Below are positions 1 through 10,345 of a stretch of 64,000 nucleotides of DNA, piece after piece. Source of the DNA: Sialis fuliginosa (lineage: Eukaryota > Arthropoda > Insecta > Megaloptera > Sialidae); the NCBI GenBank assembly GCA_961205875.1, contig OY540810.1, forward strand, positions 9,858,001 through 9,922,000. Direction: 5' to 3'. The position numbers and the translations under genes were made by a program. The stretch's first letter is position 1. Each line of letters begins with the position of its first letter. The notes under the pieces are model-generated. The model did no database searches and was not told the DNA's origin. It saw nothing but the letters and a program-made list of their open reading frames with translations.

Positions 1-365
1 ATTTATAGTAAACGCAAAAAATACAATATTTTTTTATGTTTTTTTTTTGTATACGATTTTATGTCAATTTTCACTACCTAACAATTAATTTTTTTATTTA
101 ATTTTATAAATAATTATTCTTTCGATTTACAAATAATTGAAATGATAATAATTTATGAGCGACCTCTAAATATTAATATTTTACTCTGTTTTAATGAATA
201 TTATTATTATCAACTATAGAAGAGATCAAATAATGAGAAATTGAATATTTTATTTTTATTTTACGCTTTTTGGAAATCGTGAACAACCTCTTAAAATTTT
301 AAAGGGGTCTCTTAAAATATAGAACATGCTTATAATATATTTATAAATCTATACATACTACATAG
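1..365. other. AT-rich sequence, nothing recognised
   Basis: No open frame of note, no inverted termini and no match to the other repeats in the window were seen. The stretch is mostly A/T homopolymer-rich DNA. Confidence 0.5.
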
Positions 366-625
366 TATAAAACAAAGTCCTTCGCCACTTCTGCCTGTCT
401 ATCTGTGCACTATTTTCTTAGTAACTACTGAACGGATTTTATTCGAGTTTTCACTAATTGATAATGTCTTACGAGGAAGGTGAAACACTGTCAATTTCAT
501 GAATTCGAAAATAAAGTAATCGTCGGAGAGGTATCTTCGCGTACGCTGAAAATAGTTAGCGATACGTGAAAACAATGTTTAATAGGTTTATTACAGATTA
601 AATTTATATCCCCTTGTTACACCAG
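366..625 (+). repeat. Interspersed repeat family R4, copy 1
   Basis: Shares a long diverged alignment with 36719-36992 (direct) and 52465-52605 (inverted). Common landmarks are 'aactactgaacggatttta', 'cgtcggagaggtatcttcgcg', 'aaatagttagcgata' and 'cacagattaaatttatatcc'. The 'ACTGAACGGATTTTATTC' phrase belongs to a style of repeat that is very common in insect genomes. A short piece of the same family ('gtggatattaacccgggta') is seen alone near 1980-2000. No coding capacity. Class (SINE, Helitron or MITE) cannot be decided by eye. Confidence 0.7.
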
Positions 626-1264
626 GTCCAATGCGTTAGTTTTTTTTATAAATTACAGTCAAGTGTTCTTTATTTATTTTAAAATCCCGGTTTCTTATTT
701 AACAAATTTATTCTGAAAACAAATAAATAATTTAAAATAAATTTTCCCAGTATGTACTTATAACAGAAGTGTCATAACTTTCATTTAATGAACATCTTTT
801 CAAAAAAGAATATGCTCGTTTAGCATGTTTTATACCCCTTAATAACTATTTTATAAGCAAAACTATTAAATGTAAAGCAGGAATATTTTATAAGAAAATT
901 ACACAACGTATACATAATTTTGTATTTCAAATTTATATTTGGTACATTAATATGTATTAGAATATATTGATTTTATTGTAATCTTTAACAAAGTTTTGTT
1001 GGAAAAGTTTTGGACCGGAAATCCGGATTTGTCGGCATGAAAATAGCGATAATTTTTAGCGGTTTTCTTATGGAAATTTTTTATTGTAAATTCACGACCC
1101 GTATGTTACACAACAATGTGTAATAAAAATAAATATTCAAATTTTATTATTCTTTAAGACTTTGTTATAACTTCTATTAAATAATATTTATTAAATTTTG
1201 TAAAGTACTTGGAAAATACATTTTCGATTTTAAATTTGTTATTACTCTCATGACGAAGCTTTGA
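626..1264. other. AT-rich sequence, nothing recognised
   Basis: No gene, no clear repeat partner inside the window. A 68-codon minus-strand frame begins here and runs into repeat R3, so it is treated as chance. Confidence 0.45.
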
Positions 1265-1695
1265 AAAATAAAGCGGCCAAGTGCGTATTGGGCACGTACA
1301 TGATAGGGTTCCGTGGCCATTCTCACTAACATTCTCTTTTGAAATTAAAATTAAGTACATTTTACAAATACAAAGTATTAGAAAACATTCTTAAGTGTTC
1401 GTTGTAATTTCAATAAAAGTACTAATTAAAAGTTACATTATGGAATTTTTTCAGATATTTTGCATCGATAGTTAAGGAGGGGGGGGGGGCATTTTGATAG
1501 CGACATAAAAATGCAAATATATCATGACTGAACGGTTGAAATCAAAAGGTCCTTAAACATTTTTTTTGCATTTTAGGAGACCTATCTGAAGTCACCCCAC
1601 TCAATGGGGTAAGTGAAAAAATATTTTGAGAACACTTTTCAATATATGGGGAAAAGGTCCTGATCTGTGTTTGTCATAGCCTTCTAGATACTTTA
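1265..1695 (+). repeat. Interspersed repeat family R3, copy 1 (5'-type 'aagcggccaagtgcg')
   Basis: Direct, diverged copy of 61325-61838. Shared landmarks are 'gggttccgtggccattctca', 'ctaacattctctttt', 'ttgcatcgatagtt' and 'gcattttaggaga'. The opening 'aagcggccaagtgcg' followed by 'gggttccgt' is a signature I associate with lepidopteran repeats. This copy has an 11-G run at 1479-1489 at a site where copy 2 reads 'gaaattatagggtagga'. It lacks the 'ggaaccctaa'-type tail that copy 2 keeps, so it looks 3'-truncated. Confidence 0.75.
1479..1489. repeat. Homopolymer run of 11 G
   Basis: Uninterrupted G run inside repeat R3 copy 1. Other long G or C runs are at 10751-10760, 39595-39605, 55832-55841 and 58572-58585. 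Confidence 0.9.
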
Positions 1696-2700
1696 TGTAA
1701 AAACATGGTACCTAAACATGGTACAAATATATATATATGTATCTTTCCAATATGGTTTTAATATTTTATTAATTTAGGTCACTATGATCATGCCTCTTTC
1801 AAATATTTTGTCGAACAATTGGATTACTTTCGACACATGTCAACAATTAAATATTTTGAAATATATTGATTAAAAATTGAAATATAAAGTAACATTTCAT
1901 TTATAACACATTCATTTCAATTATGTTAAGTAGGTATGTTGGGTGGGCATATTGAATATTTAAGGTAACTATGTTTTTGTGGATATTAACCCGGGTAACA
2001 ACGAATCAAGGGCGCTAGTAAATAATAATAAAATATCTTGACAATAATTAATTAATTATTAAATAATAATAATAAAAAATTTCTTTATTCTGTTAATTAT
2101 TAATTATAGTGTCGAATGTGTCAATCACAAAGAAAAAATAGAAATAAAAATAAAATAAAAACCGAATCTTGATTGATACATTTCAAATGAAGTAGAGGCT
2201 CATGTGGTTTATTTTTTTTCAATCACCATAAACAAATCTATTTTAAAGCAAAAATATATTCTCTATACGGAACACTTATCGCGCGAATCCGATTCATTTT
2301 TTATTTATTAGAAATATAATTTTTATAACCATGACTTTAAAAATCTACAAATTAAATTTATTTAATTAAGAAATCTACAAACAACATTACAAAACAAGAA
2401 TTCAAGGTTTATCTAAAAATACAAAGAAAAACAAGCAATATAAATAATATATTCAATGATACCATCAAATATTGCTACACGAATTCAGTGTGGAAAAACA
2501 AAAGGCAATTTCTAAAACAACCACTTGACCGAACGTACTTTGAATCATCAGATTCCGTTTAATACACTCGAGTAAAATTTAATGAAGAGACGTCGTTGAA
2601 ATATAAAGTCTATAACAATAAACCGGCTTCCGAAAATTTTCAGTAATGATTACCAATTTAATGTAATCTTTCACTGAGAACGCCGGGTCTCAAATCAATC
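1696..2700. other. AT-rich stretch with one R4 fragment, no gene seen
   Basis: Contains a short TA microsatellite near 1728-1738 and a fragment near 1975-2020 ('gtggatattaacccgggta' then 'gggcgctagt') that matches the inverted R4 copy at 52465-52605. The rest is simple A/T-rich DNA without coding signal. Confidence 0.5.
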
Positions 2701-3100
2701 TACAAAGCTCAAGGAATTGTCCACAGGGATATCAGACACCCCTTGTCTACCCACCTACCGGATAGGGGGGTAGTACTCTATAGTCTGTAGTACTGGATGG
2801 GGTGGGTTACAGCGTGGGACTGATCTGAATTTCAAATAGATTGAGGAGTTGCTTCTTTTTGTTGGTCGTTTGCTGTTGGTAGCAGATTCGTTAGGATAGT
2901 CCGGAGTCCGGGTACCCGCAGTGCCGGATTAAGCAAGCGCGGGGCCTGTAGCAAATGTTATAAAGAGGCCCTTGGTAGTGGCGTCACTAGAAGGGGGTAA
3001 GTGTGTGAAACTCGGGGAGTAAATCGATAGTTTCATCCACTCCCCCCGAAAAAAGTCAATAGGATTTTTTTTTGTACATTAAGCGGGTGTCACCCCCTGT
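2701..3100. repeat. GC-richer patch with hAT-like termini, probably stacked element fragments
   Basis: Composition rises sharply against its surroundings. At 2919 the sequence reads 'CAGTGCCGGATTAAGC', and at about 2977 'TAGTGGCGTCACTAG'; both resemble hAT-superfamily termini (CAG-rich start, then a GGGGCC-type segment). A matching 'CGGGTGTCACCCCCTG' at about 3083-3100 could be the opposite terminal region of the second one. No transposase frame is present and no 8-bp duplication could be confirmed. Confidence 0.4.
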
Positions 3101-4009
3101 GAATTTTTAACGACATAAAAATATCAGTGGGATCTATTTTTTAAATAAATTGGATGATAATCACCTCTTTCAATAATAAAAAAGTCAATTCACTCATTTT
3201 ATTAGACAAGCTTTAAATAACCAAAAAAGAGGTAAATATTATACCATAGACATAGAGCATGGACCGCGCATAGAAAACAGAGCCGTGTCAAAAGAAATAG
3301 ATAGAAAATGATTTGTCCTTATTTAAACAGAAGTAACTACATATTTCTTTCTTATTAGAAAAAGAGATAGATATATCCCAAACGCTACCGTTGTTCATAC
3401 AAAAAAATCTCCTAATTCACAAATTACAATAGATTAGTATCAATAAAATTGAAAAGCCTATCTAGTAATCTTAACTTTTTGCAATTTGCTCACATTTTTT
3501 ATTAATTTTTGAAAAACTTTAATTAAAAAATTAAAAATGTTACTGCGTAGAGAATATATTCTAAAATACATAATATATTGTTATTTTTGATTTAATTATA
3601 TGAATTAATATTTAAAAGTAAAATCCTGGAAATGCGAAGTTTTTTTGTGTAGTAGGTACATATATGAAGTTTTTAACTTATTAAAACTGGTTGAATGTTT
3701 TGATTTGTACTTGTATCACATAGATCTAATCGAGGTCTATAATTTGAGTGTCGAGATATACTGATTATAAATTTACGCTAGCGCACAAATTGTTCTCAGC
3801 GCGTTACATCAAGTTTCTGAAATGCCCACTCAGTATCTGGCGTATAATACTATACGTTATTCATGTCAAAAATTTCGGTTTCGGTCACGGCTAAAATATC
3901 GGTTTCCTTCGTATTAACGTATTTTACTTGACAGGATGTTAATTTAGTTTTTGTAAATTTAAAAAATTAATATAATTGTAAAAAAAATATTTTTTGCATT
4001 ATGTAACAC
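3101..4009. other. Unassigned repeat-like DNA, no gene seen
   Basis: Includes GC-balanced patches (3240-3300, 3770-3910) that look like old interspersed repeats but have no partner in the window. The right end is interrupted by the TIR element that starts at 4010. Confidence 0.4.
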
Positions 4010-5314
4010 ATATCGCACCCCCGCTAAAAAAGTGTCACAACTCAAAATATGTAGTTTTGAGAAAATGGGATCTAATGAAATTATAACAATTTAAATCAAA
4101 ATTGTGAAGGTAGTATAGGAAAAGGAATGTTACACAGTATTTAATTTTAATATTTCAGTATTCCTGTGAGGTTTAAAAAATAATAAAAATTAAAATGCTT
4201 AGTGCGTAAGTATTTTAAAAAATAATTGAAAAAAAAATCAAAATTGTGACAATTTTTTAGAATATGTTAGTTCTTTTTAAAAAAAAATACAATAATAATA
4301 TGATAGTTTTATTACATAATATAGTTTTATTTAACACTTAAAGAGTTATTACAAATATTTGAAAAAGTTTGAATGACAATATGGTTTATGGTTGTGTTCA
4401 CATAAGGATGACAAATCTTTTTTGTTAGTATCTTTGATTTTTGGTGCACTTTTATAAGACGCTTTCAGTCTAATTGGAGCGATATTACTTTTCTTTCGTA
4501 GCTCCATTTCCATAAATTGTCCTTGTTTATAAAATTTCTTGTAAAAAAATTTAGTTGGAAAAGTCTTTAGTAATTTGAAAATCTTGATTTTTGAAATGTT
4601 TTAGTTATTTGATGTTATTAATCGTGCATTAATAACATCAATTAAGGTCTGCAGAAAAAAGTAAAAAAAAAGTTCGTGTTTTACATAAAAAGTGACTGCA
4701 AAAGTCATAATTAAAAAAACTATATTGATAAAAATTGACTAAGCGGCAAAGTATGTATACTGAAAAAAATTCATAATTTCAAAAGGGACTGTCACAATTA
4801 CAAAAACAATACCAAGAAAAACAACTAAAATGTTATATTGTAGAATGTAACAGTAAACTGGATTGCACAAAGTCCAAAAAAACTGTCTCAATTCTAAATG
4901 TGGCAGTTTTTAACTCCACTTTAGTACGATTTTTAACTAAAAATTTCTAAAAAAATGTCACATTACAAAATATGACAGTCTTTTACCTAGTTCCGATGTT
5001 AGTGAGAATAAAATTGTTCCGAAAAACTGTCACAACACATAATAGAACGTTTTTCTACTTATCTTAATTATAAATTTCAATCATAAAGATACAAAAAAAC
5101 TATCATAATCTGAAATGTAACACTGTTGTTGTTCGTGCCAAGCTGCAAACCCCAGAGAGCTATAGTGTTATGTGTGCCATCTGACGGTAAGTACACAAAG
5201 TACAAAAGTGACAATTTTTTAGAAGAAATATATATTAATTTCGAATCATTCTACATTTTTATCTCGAATATGCCATTTTTTGAGTTGTGACACTTTTTTG
5301 CGGGGGTGCGATAT
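4010..5314. mobile_element. 1.3-kb non-autonomous TIR element with GC-rich ends
   Basis: The left end 'ATATCGCACCCCCGC' is followed by 'aaaaaagtgtcacaactca'. The right end, read on the minus strand, is 'ATATCGCACCCCCGC' then the same 'aaaaaagtgtcacaactca', so the terminal inverted repeats exceed 30 bp with few mismatches. The outer bases allow a TA-type target duplication, but this is not certain. The interior has no transposase frame. It does contain a diverged tandem array of a roughly 75-bp unit (about 4780-5130). Superfamily is not identified. Confidence 0.75.
4780..5130. repeat. Diverged ~75-bp tandem array inside the 1.3-kb TIR element
   Basis: The motif 'aaaactgtcacaa' followed about 15 bases later by a partly complementary 'tgtgacagttttta'-like segment recurs near 4793, 4876, 4955, 5024 and 5098. 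Each unit is therefore itself a weak inverted repeat. The same 'gtgtcacaactca' motif forms part of the element's terminal repeats. Confidence 0.6.
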
Positions 5315-5841
5315 ATTAATATTTAAGACCTGTAGCCTGTCAAAAATGGTATTATTTTAAACAAGAAACGCCACTTTTAAAACTGTACTGTTTGTAACCG
5401 ATAATAATTTAGTTTTATAATTTATGTTGTCGGTAGTATGTGTAAAATTCAGGTAGAGTGGCTACAAGACGTCATCTTAAAGACTTATTGCTAATATTCG
5501 CTGTCACAAGCGATTACACTTCTTGTTCATAAAGTTACGAAATTCTGTGAAAGTGAAGAGATGTGAGTCGCTTACGCTTGTACAAAACTTTTACTATATT
5601 ATAAACCTTTGAGGTTACGGTTGAAAAATTTGAAATTGCTTGTTTTTGCATTCTTTTACTATATTCATAGTACATTGTACAAACATACTTTGGTACAAAT
5701 TCGTAGAAGATGACATACTTTTATGAAACATGGATGTTTTTATGTAAAATAGGAGAGTTTATCCAAAAATAAACATTGAAAATTTGTTTATCGTGTGCAA
5801 ATAATTTCATAAATGTTATTAAAAGTTTATATTACATAATA
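5315..5841. other. AT-rich sequence, no gene seen
   Basis: Flank between two TIR elements; no coding signal or repeat partner found in the window. Confidence 0.45.
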
Positions 5842-6597
5842 TGGACTCATGGAAAATAATTAAGGAACAATACATTTTTTTGTTTTCGTTTTCAAAGTAG
5901 TGTCAGTAGATCAAATGTGATCGTTTTTGGATTCATATGGAGTGAAAATTGAAGAAAAATATATCTAATTTTCGAATTTGAGGGTATTTTTTATGTTAGT
6001 GGCTAAAAAAATGTTTTTTTTTGCAATTTTAAAAGTTTTACGCGAGGATATCTGTTTTTTGTTGTGTGTAAATTTTAGAAAATCATTGTTTTTTATTTTC
6101 TTCAAAATTTTCTGCATTTTTTGCCGCTGCAATATTCAAGTTTGAATAAAAAAATATCAAATAACTCGACCATAATGATTAAACAATTTTCTTGTTTTTC
6201 AGTTTTTATTCAACTGCAGTGTGGTTATAAAAACCATCAAATAACAAAAAATACTTCCGAACTCGTAAATAATATGTGTGTGTACTTATGTACGTGCGCT
6301 AGAAGTTACACTTGTTTGACATAGTGACATCTATCGTGCAAATTCAAAACTAAAAATCTGTTAACTGACTATCAACCTAACTTCATGTTGTTGTATTCCT
6401 TACATGGTGCGCGCGCATCATTACAAACTACGCATATCGTTGCTGTTACATTACTAAAATTTCATCCGGAATGCGCCTAAAGAAGTATAACTTCAAAAAA
6501 TACATTTTCCTTCAATTTTCACCCCTATGTCCAAAAACTTTTATAATGGGCAATTTTTCCGAAAAAAATTACTGTTTCTTTAATTTTTCCATGAGTG
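5842..6597. mobile_element. ~755-bp TA-flanked TIR element with a nested repeat
   Basis: The left end reads 'tgGACTCATGGAAAA' and the right end on the minus strand 'CACTCATGGAAAAATTAAAG'. Similarity extends about 40 bp inward through a 'ggaaca..' segment and a T run. TA lies outside both ends (5840-5841 and 6598-6599), as expected for Tc1/mariner-type insertions. It has no transposase. A copy of repeat M2 (6275-6497) sits inside, close to the right end, so this element is older than that insertion. Confidence 0.65.
6275..6497 (+). repeat. Repeat M2, copy A (nested in the 5842-6597 element)
   Basis: The left end 'gtacgtgcgctagaagttac' and the right end (minus strand) 'GAAGTTATACTTCTTTAGGC' form imperfect inverted termini. 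The same ends occur at 8488-8690 (opposite orientation) and 51785-52262. The middle ('gtgacatctatcgtgcaaat', 'aaaactaaaaatctgtt', 'gactatc', 'cctaacttcatg') is shared with the R6 repeat copies at 24910 and 48141, so M2 and R6 are related or chimeric. Confidence 0.65.
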
Positions 6598-6599
6598 TA

Positions 6600-7018
6600 G
6601 TTTAAACTGAGTCTAACAATTTCTGAAATTATTTTATTATAACAATAAGTATTTCATTAAAGAGTTGGTAAATGTAATTATATTTTAAATGTTATAGTCA
6701 ATTATCATCTTTATGTTTGGACTTTATGATGTTGAATTTAATTATATAGCAACTTAGCGAATAGTTTATGAACGTGCATTTATAAGCATAGTTATTATAT
6801 GAGTTACTCGTGTGCATAAATGTGATAAAAGATACAAGAAAGAAAAGAAGCATATTTCCTATATTAAACTCAATGAACTGTAAGCTGTTTTGAGAAACAA
6901 ATGATAAATAAAGTTTTATTCTTTTATGTTCCTATTCACCTATAAATATTTACACTTAAATTTTCGTTAGTAGAGAAAACTGCGTACCAGAGTTAACTCT
7001 TTTGTATAATCTAATATA
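6600..7018. other. AT-rich sequence, no gene seen
   Basis: No coding or structural signal noted; separates two TIR elements. Confidence 0.4.
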
Positions 7019-7618
7019 AGGTAATGGTACCAGTCTTGGCCGCTGTAAGAATAAGGTATACTGTCGATGTGCTTCTTTTTTGTAATTCTCATGAACATAT
7101 CTTAATATTTTCTCATCAGGCATAACCCACTGGACGTATCGAAGCCATATTCACACTATATGTTCGTTTGGTACTCCAATAAGTTTATAGATTTTTTGGA
7201 CTAGGTAGGTGGCGCTGTAGTCGAGATATTTTATGGTCTGATTTTTTTAACAAATTATTTTTGGATAGAACAACGTTTGCCGAACCAGCTAAAACAACAA
7301 TTAGAACCCTCCATACGTGACAGGGGGTGAAATATTAACTCTCATGCGAAACTGAGATGGGTTTATTTTTTCCAATAATGGATAAAGTAAAACTAGTGAT
7401 AAGCACCCAGTGATGGCACTTACAAATGATGATATGTAAATACTACGACACAAAAGTTATAAACTAATATTTAGTTTAAATGTCCACCATTTCGATACCC
7501 ATTGGCTGATTGTCATCAACTTAAGCTGTTTTACAGTTAAGTGTCTACACATTATGATAATTTAGTATATTTAATTAAACAAGAGTCCAACATTGGGGTA
7601 TGACTGGTGTCAGTACCT
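7019..7618 (-). mobile_element. MITE family M1, copy 1 (600 bp, TA-flanked)
   Basis: The termini are 'AGGTAATGGTACCAGTCTTG' on the left and, inverted, 'AGGTACTGACACCAGTCAT' on the right. They are bordered by TA at 7017-7018 and 7619-7620. Blocks such as 'gtccaccatttcgatacccattgg' and 'gtaattctcatgaac' match copy 2 (19471-20050) in inverse orientation. The section 7100-7370 does not match copy 2. It carries 'gtcgagatatttt' and 'gacagggggtga', which resemble the centre and arms of the palindrome at 16269-16973, so a second element has replaced or inserted into the interior. Confidence 0.8.
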
Positions 7619-7620
7619 TA

Positions 7621-7946
7621 TTCAGCTAATCTCAAATATAGCTCATTCATTAAAAAACAATGAAATCAATTTATCACCGCAAACAAAAACATTTCTAGTA
7701 CCACTGTCGACAATAAAGACACAGTAGTAGTATATTAAGTGTTCGGGGTTGTAATAATGGGGGCACGATTTTAGAGAGATATCGTCAATCATCCAGCACG
7801 GACACAAAAACAAGCGCGCGTCACTACCGGTAACCTTACACCTGGGATGACAACGTTCTCTCCCAATCCCGTCTCCCCAATTTGGAGTTCACTTCTTTTA
7901 CCCTTTCCCCCTATATTCGCTACTCTTATCTTCTCGCTCGGCTGTG
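7621..7946. other. Pyrimidine-rich flank interrupted by a TIR insertion, no gene seen
   Basis: From about 7850 the plus strand is rich in C and T ('ctctcccaatcccgtctcc', 'ttttaccctttccccct'). The same composition resumes at 8997-9110, on the far side of the 7949-8996 element. The two halves were probably contiguous before that insertion. Short open frames here are composition artefacts. Confidence 0.45.
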
Positions 7947-7948
7947 TA

Positions 7949-8996
7949 TAGGGTGTTTCCAAATTGCACGGAATAAATTTAGGAGAGTAATAAAAAGTTT
8001 ATATAAGCATGTACATGTTTCCCAAAGGGAACTAAAATCTCTTGAGGAGTATGTCCAGAAAGTAGTTTGAGATAAAACTTGGTTTGTAGTTGAGTATTAA
8101 CTAATGGCATGTCATGTAGATATGTTACTTATATTAATATGTTTGTTTTTAAATTTTATCTTTTAAAACTGGGAATTGAGAATCTACACAAAATATTATT
8201 TTGTTTTAAGTTATTTGCTACAGAAGTTTTACGATGATTTTCCCCAAAAAGGAGAAAATAGTATGCATTTCCTGGTTTAATGCCATTGTTATCAGTTTTG
8301 ATCCATTTACTGATAAACATTATTAATTTATACTTGGTGGTTAACGAATTATTAAATTTTGACTGTCAGAAGTAATTTTGAATACATTTTTAAAGAAAAA
8401 CTGACATAAGAATCATAGTACTCTGTAATAGACAATTATAATTTTCATTTCTTCAAACTTTCTTTTTTCATCCAACCATCCTTTTGAAGTTGTACTTCTT
8501 TAGGCGCGTTCTGAATGACAATGCGCGCGCACCATGTAAGGAAAACAATTTAATACATGAATTTAGGTTATGTGTAGATAATATAGATTTATTATGAATA
8601 GTCGGTAAAATAGGTTTTCAGTTTTTTATTTACATGCTAGATACCACCTCGCCAAAAAAGTATAACTTCTAACGCGTGTGCATAACTTTTTAAAAATGAA
8701 TTATAAAAAAACATTCCTACCTCTTTAATTTTGTTATTATTTTTGAATCTACAAAAATTAAAGAATGGCATCCATATCGCTAAAGAGAAAATTATTTTAA
8801 TTTTTTTTCCTACCGGTTACATCAAATTAACTCTGAAAAATTAATTATTACTTTTCTACATGTATAAAACTATTTTCCGGGTCTGTTTTTTTACGGACTC
8901 TAGTTTCTCTTAGAAGCACTTCCTGGTAAATGTTTATACACTAACTTTTTCCTCTATTTTTATAAAGTATTCTCCGTGCAATTGAGAAACATCCTG
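7949..8996. mobile_element. 1.05-kb TA-flanked TIR element ('AGGGTGTTTCC' ends) with nested repeat
   Basis: The left end 'AGGGTGTTTCCAAATTGCAC' pairs with the minus-strand right end 'CAGGATGTTTCTCAATTGCA'. Similarity continues inward for roughly 60 bp. TA is present at 7947-7948 and 8997-8998. No transposase frame exists. A copy of M2 (8488-8690) is inserted in the middle in the opposite orientation to copy A. The CAGGGTG-type end and TA site are shared with the elements at 18117-18984 and 45212-45615, although their interiors differ. Confidence 0.75.
8488..8690 (-). repeat. Repeat M2, copy B (nested in the 7949-8996 element)
   Basis: Inverted relative to copy A. It begins 'GAAGTTGTACTTCTTTAGGC' and ends 'aagtataacttctaacgcg'. 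Both contain 'gcgcgcgcaccatgtaagga' (its complement in copy A), so the interior is homologous as well as the ends. Confidence 0.65.
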
Positions 8997-9290
8997 TATC
9001 TTCGCTCTCTCTCTCTCGTTCTTGTGTCATTAGTAGACTCGTCTCGCTGCTGTTATCGTCTCGCCCACCCTTCTTTCTCTTCACTCCGCCGCACATACAT
9101 CCGACACATCAAATCCTTTGTTCCTGATTACATTACAGCGTTGCCGAATAAAGCCTGTCATTATCACTTGCATTTACTAGTGGAGCTCTCTGTTAATTGC
9201 AACACTTCAAAAATTAATTGATGTTAATATAGTTTATATAAAAAACATATTTGTGTAGTATTTAAAATGTGATTTTCATTGTTACGTAAG
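8997..9290. other. Pyrimidine-rich continuation, no gene seen
   Basis: Begins with a short TC microsatellite ('gctctctctctctcg', about 9004-9018). An 81-codon open frame at 8976-9221 spans the element border and the microsatellite and shows no domain; not called a gene. Confidence 0.4.
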
Positions 9291-10345
9291 ATATAAACTG
9301 TGACACCGCACTTTTTTACATCAAATAGGTCCCGATCGATTTTCTTCAAATTTCGTAAACAATTAGTATTATGTATCATTAAGGGGTAACACCACTCTAG
9401 AATTTTGAAATCGATTTTAATGCAATTTACTAAATTTGTGACCTTATTTTTCTTCTTTATTGTGTTAAAATTTTAACGTAATTGAATGAAAATTGGCGAA
9501 ATGGTACTAAAATCAACCGCGCGTGTCAAAATTGATAGTTACGGTCATTTCTGATCCTGGCGTATATATGAATTGTTAAATAAATTCTGTGAACGGTGTA
9601 GTGAATTGAAATATGTATTTATTCGAGTTTCAATACGAAAAATTATTACACTGCTCTACAATATGAAAAAACTATATACATATAAAAAACGTTCTTGCCC
9701 ATAAATTTTTTGATAAAAAAAAAAATTAAATAAATAAAAATTTATTCACTACTCTGTTCATAGAATTTATTAAAAAATCAATTTTCTTCGTATAAAACAT
9801 GATTTTCGAAGGGAATAAGTTTATGAATGTGTATAGTTCAAGGTTTTTTTGACCCATAGCTACATTAGGAATGACCTTTGGTTGAAGTATTTAATTTAAA
9901 AAAAATACATATGAATTTGAATGTTTGTACATCGAAGAAATCGTTTTTTTGCAATATCTCGAAAACAAGATCTGATTAAGCAAAATGATGGTCATTTTTA
10001 AATACAGTGTGCTCAAATTACCCTAGCAAAGTTGTTGTCTATCCTGCAGCAAACAGAAAAAAAACGTTTGTCGGCCAATCTTAGATTTCATTTCTAATAC
10101 ATGCAGAAACATTGACAGTCGTTCACAGTCTTTTTTTGGGAGTTATTTATTATTTGAAATACGCAATAAAACCGAAAGAACAATTATATAACTAATATCC
10201 CTCACGCCAAGACGAAATCAAATTAAATTTTGACCTGGCGAAATCAGAACGAAATCACCTTAAGTCTCGTCAAAACTCTCAAATGTAGGACTCCTATAAG
10301 TTCGAATTCTCGTAAATCGGAGGAGAAGTTGTTTCCCTCACTCCT
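9291..10345. repeat. Probable old interspersed repeat region, no gene seen
   Basis: Moderately complex sequence with frequent 'ttttgaaatcgat'-type phrases and poly-A blocks. It has the texture of decayed repeats, but no partner copy was found in the window. At 10200-10290 'gccaagacgaaatca' and 'ggcgaaatcagaacgaaatc' make a small internal repeat. Class unknown. Confidence 0.3.

Noticed and set aside
10290-10325. tRNA T-loop-like string 'agttcgaattctc'
   Set aside because: No acceptor, D or anticodon stem can be built around it.
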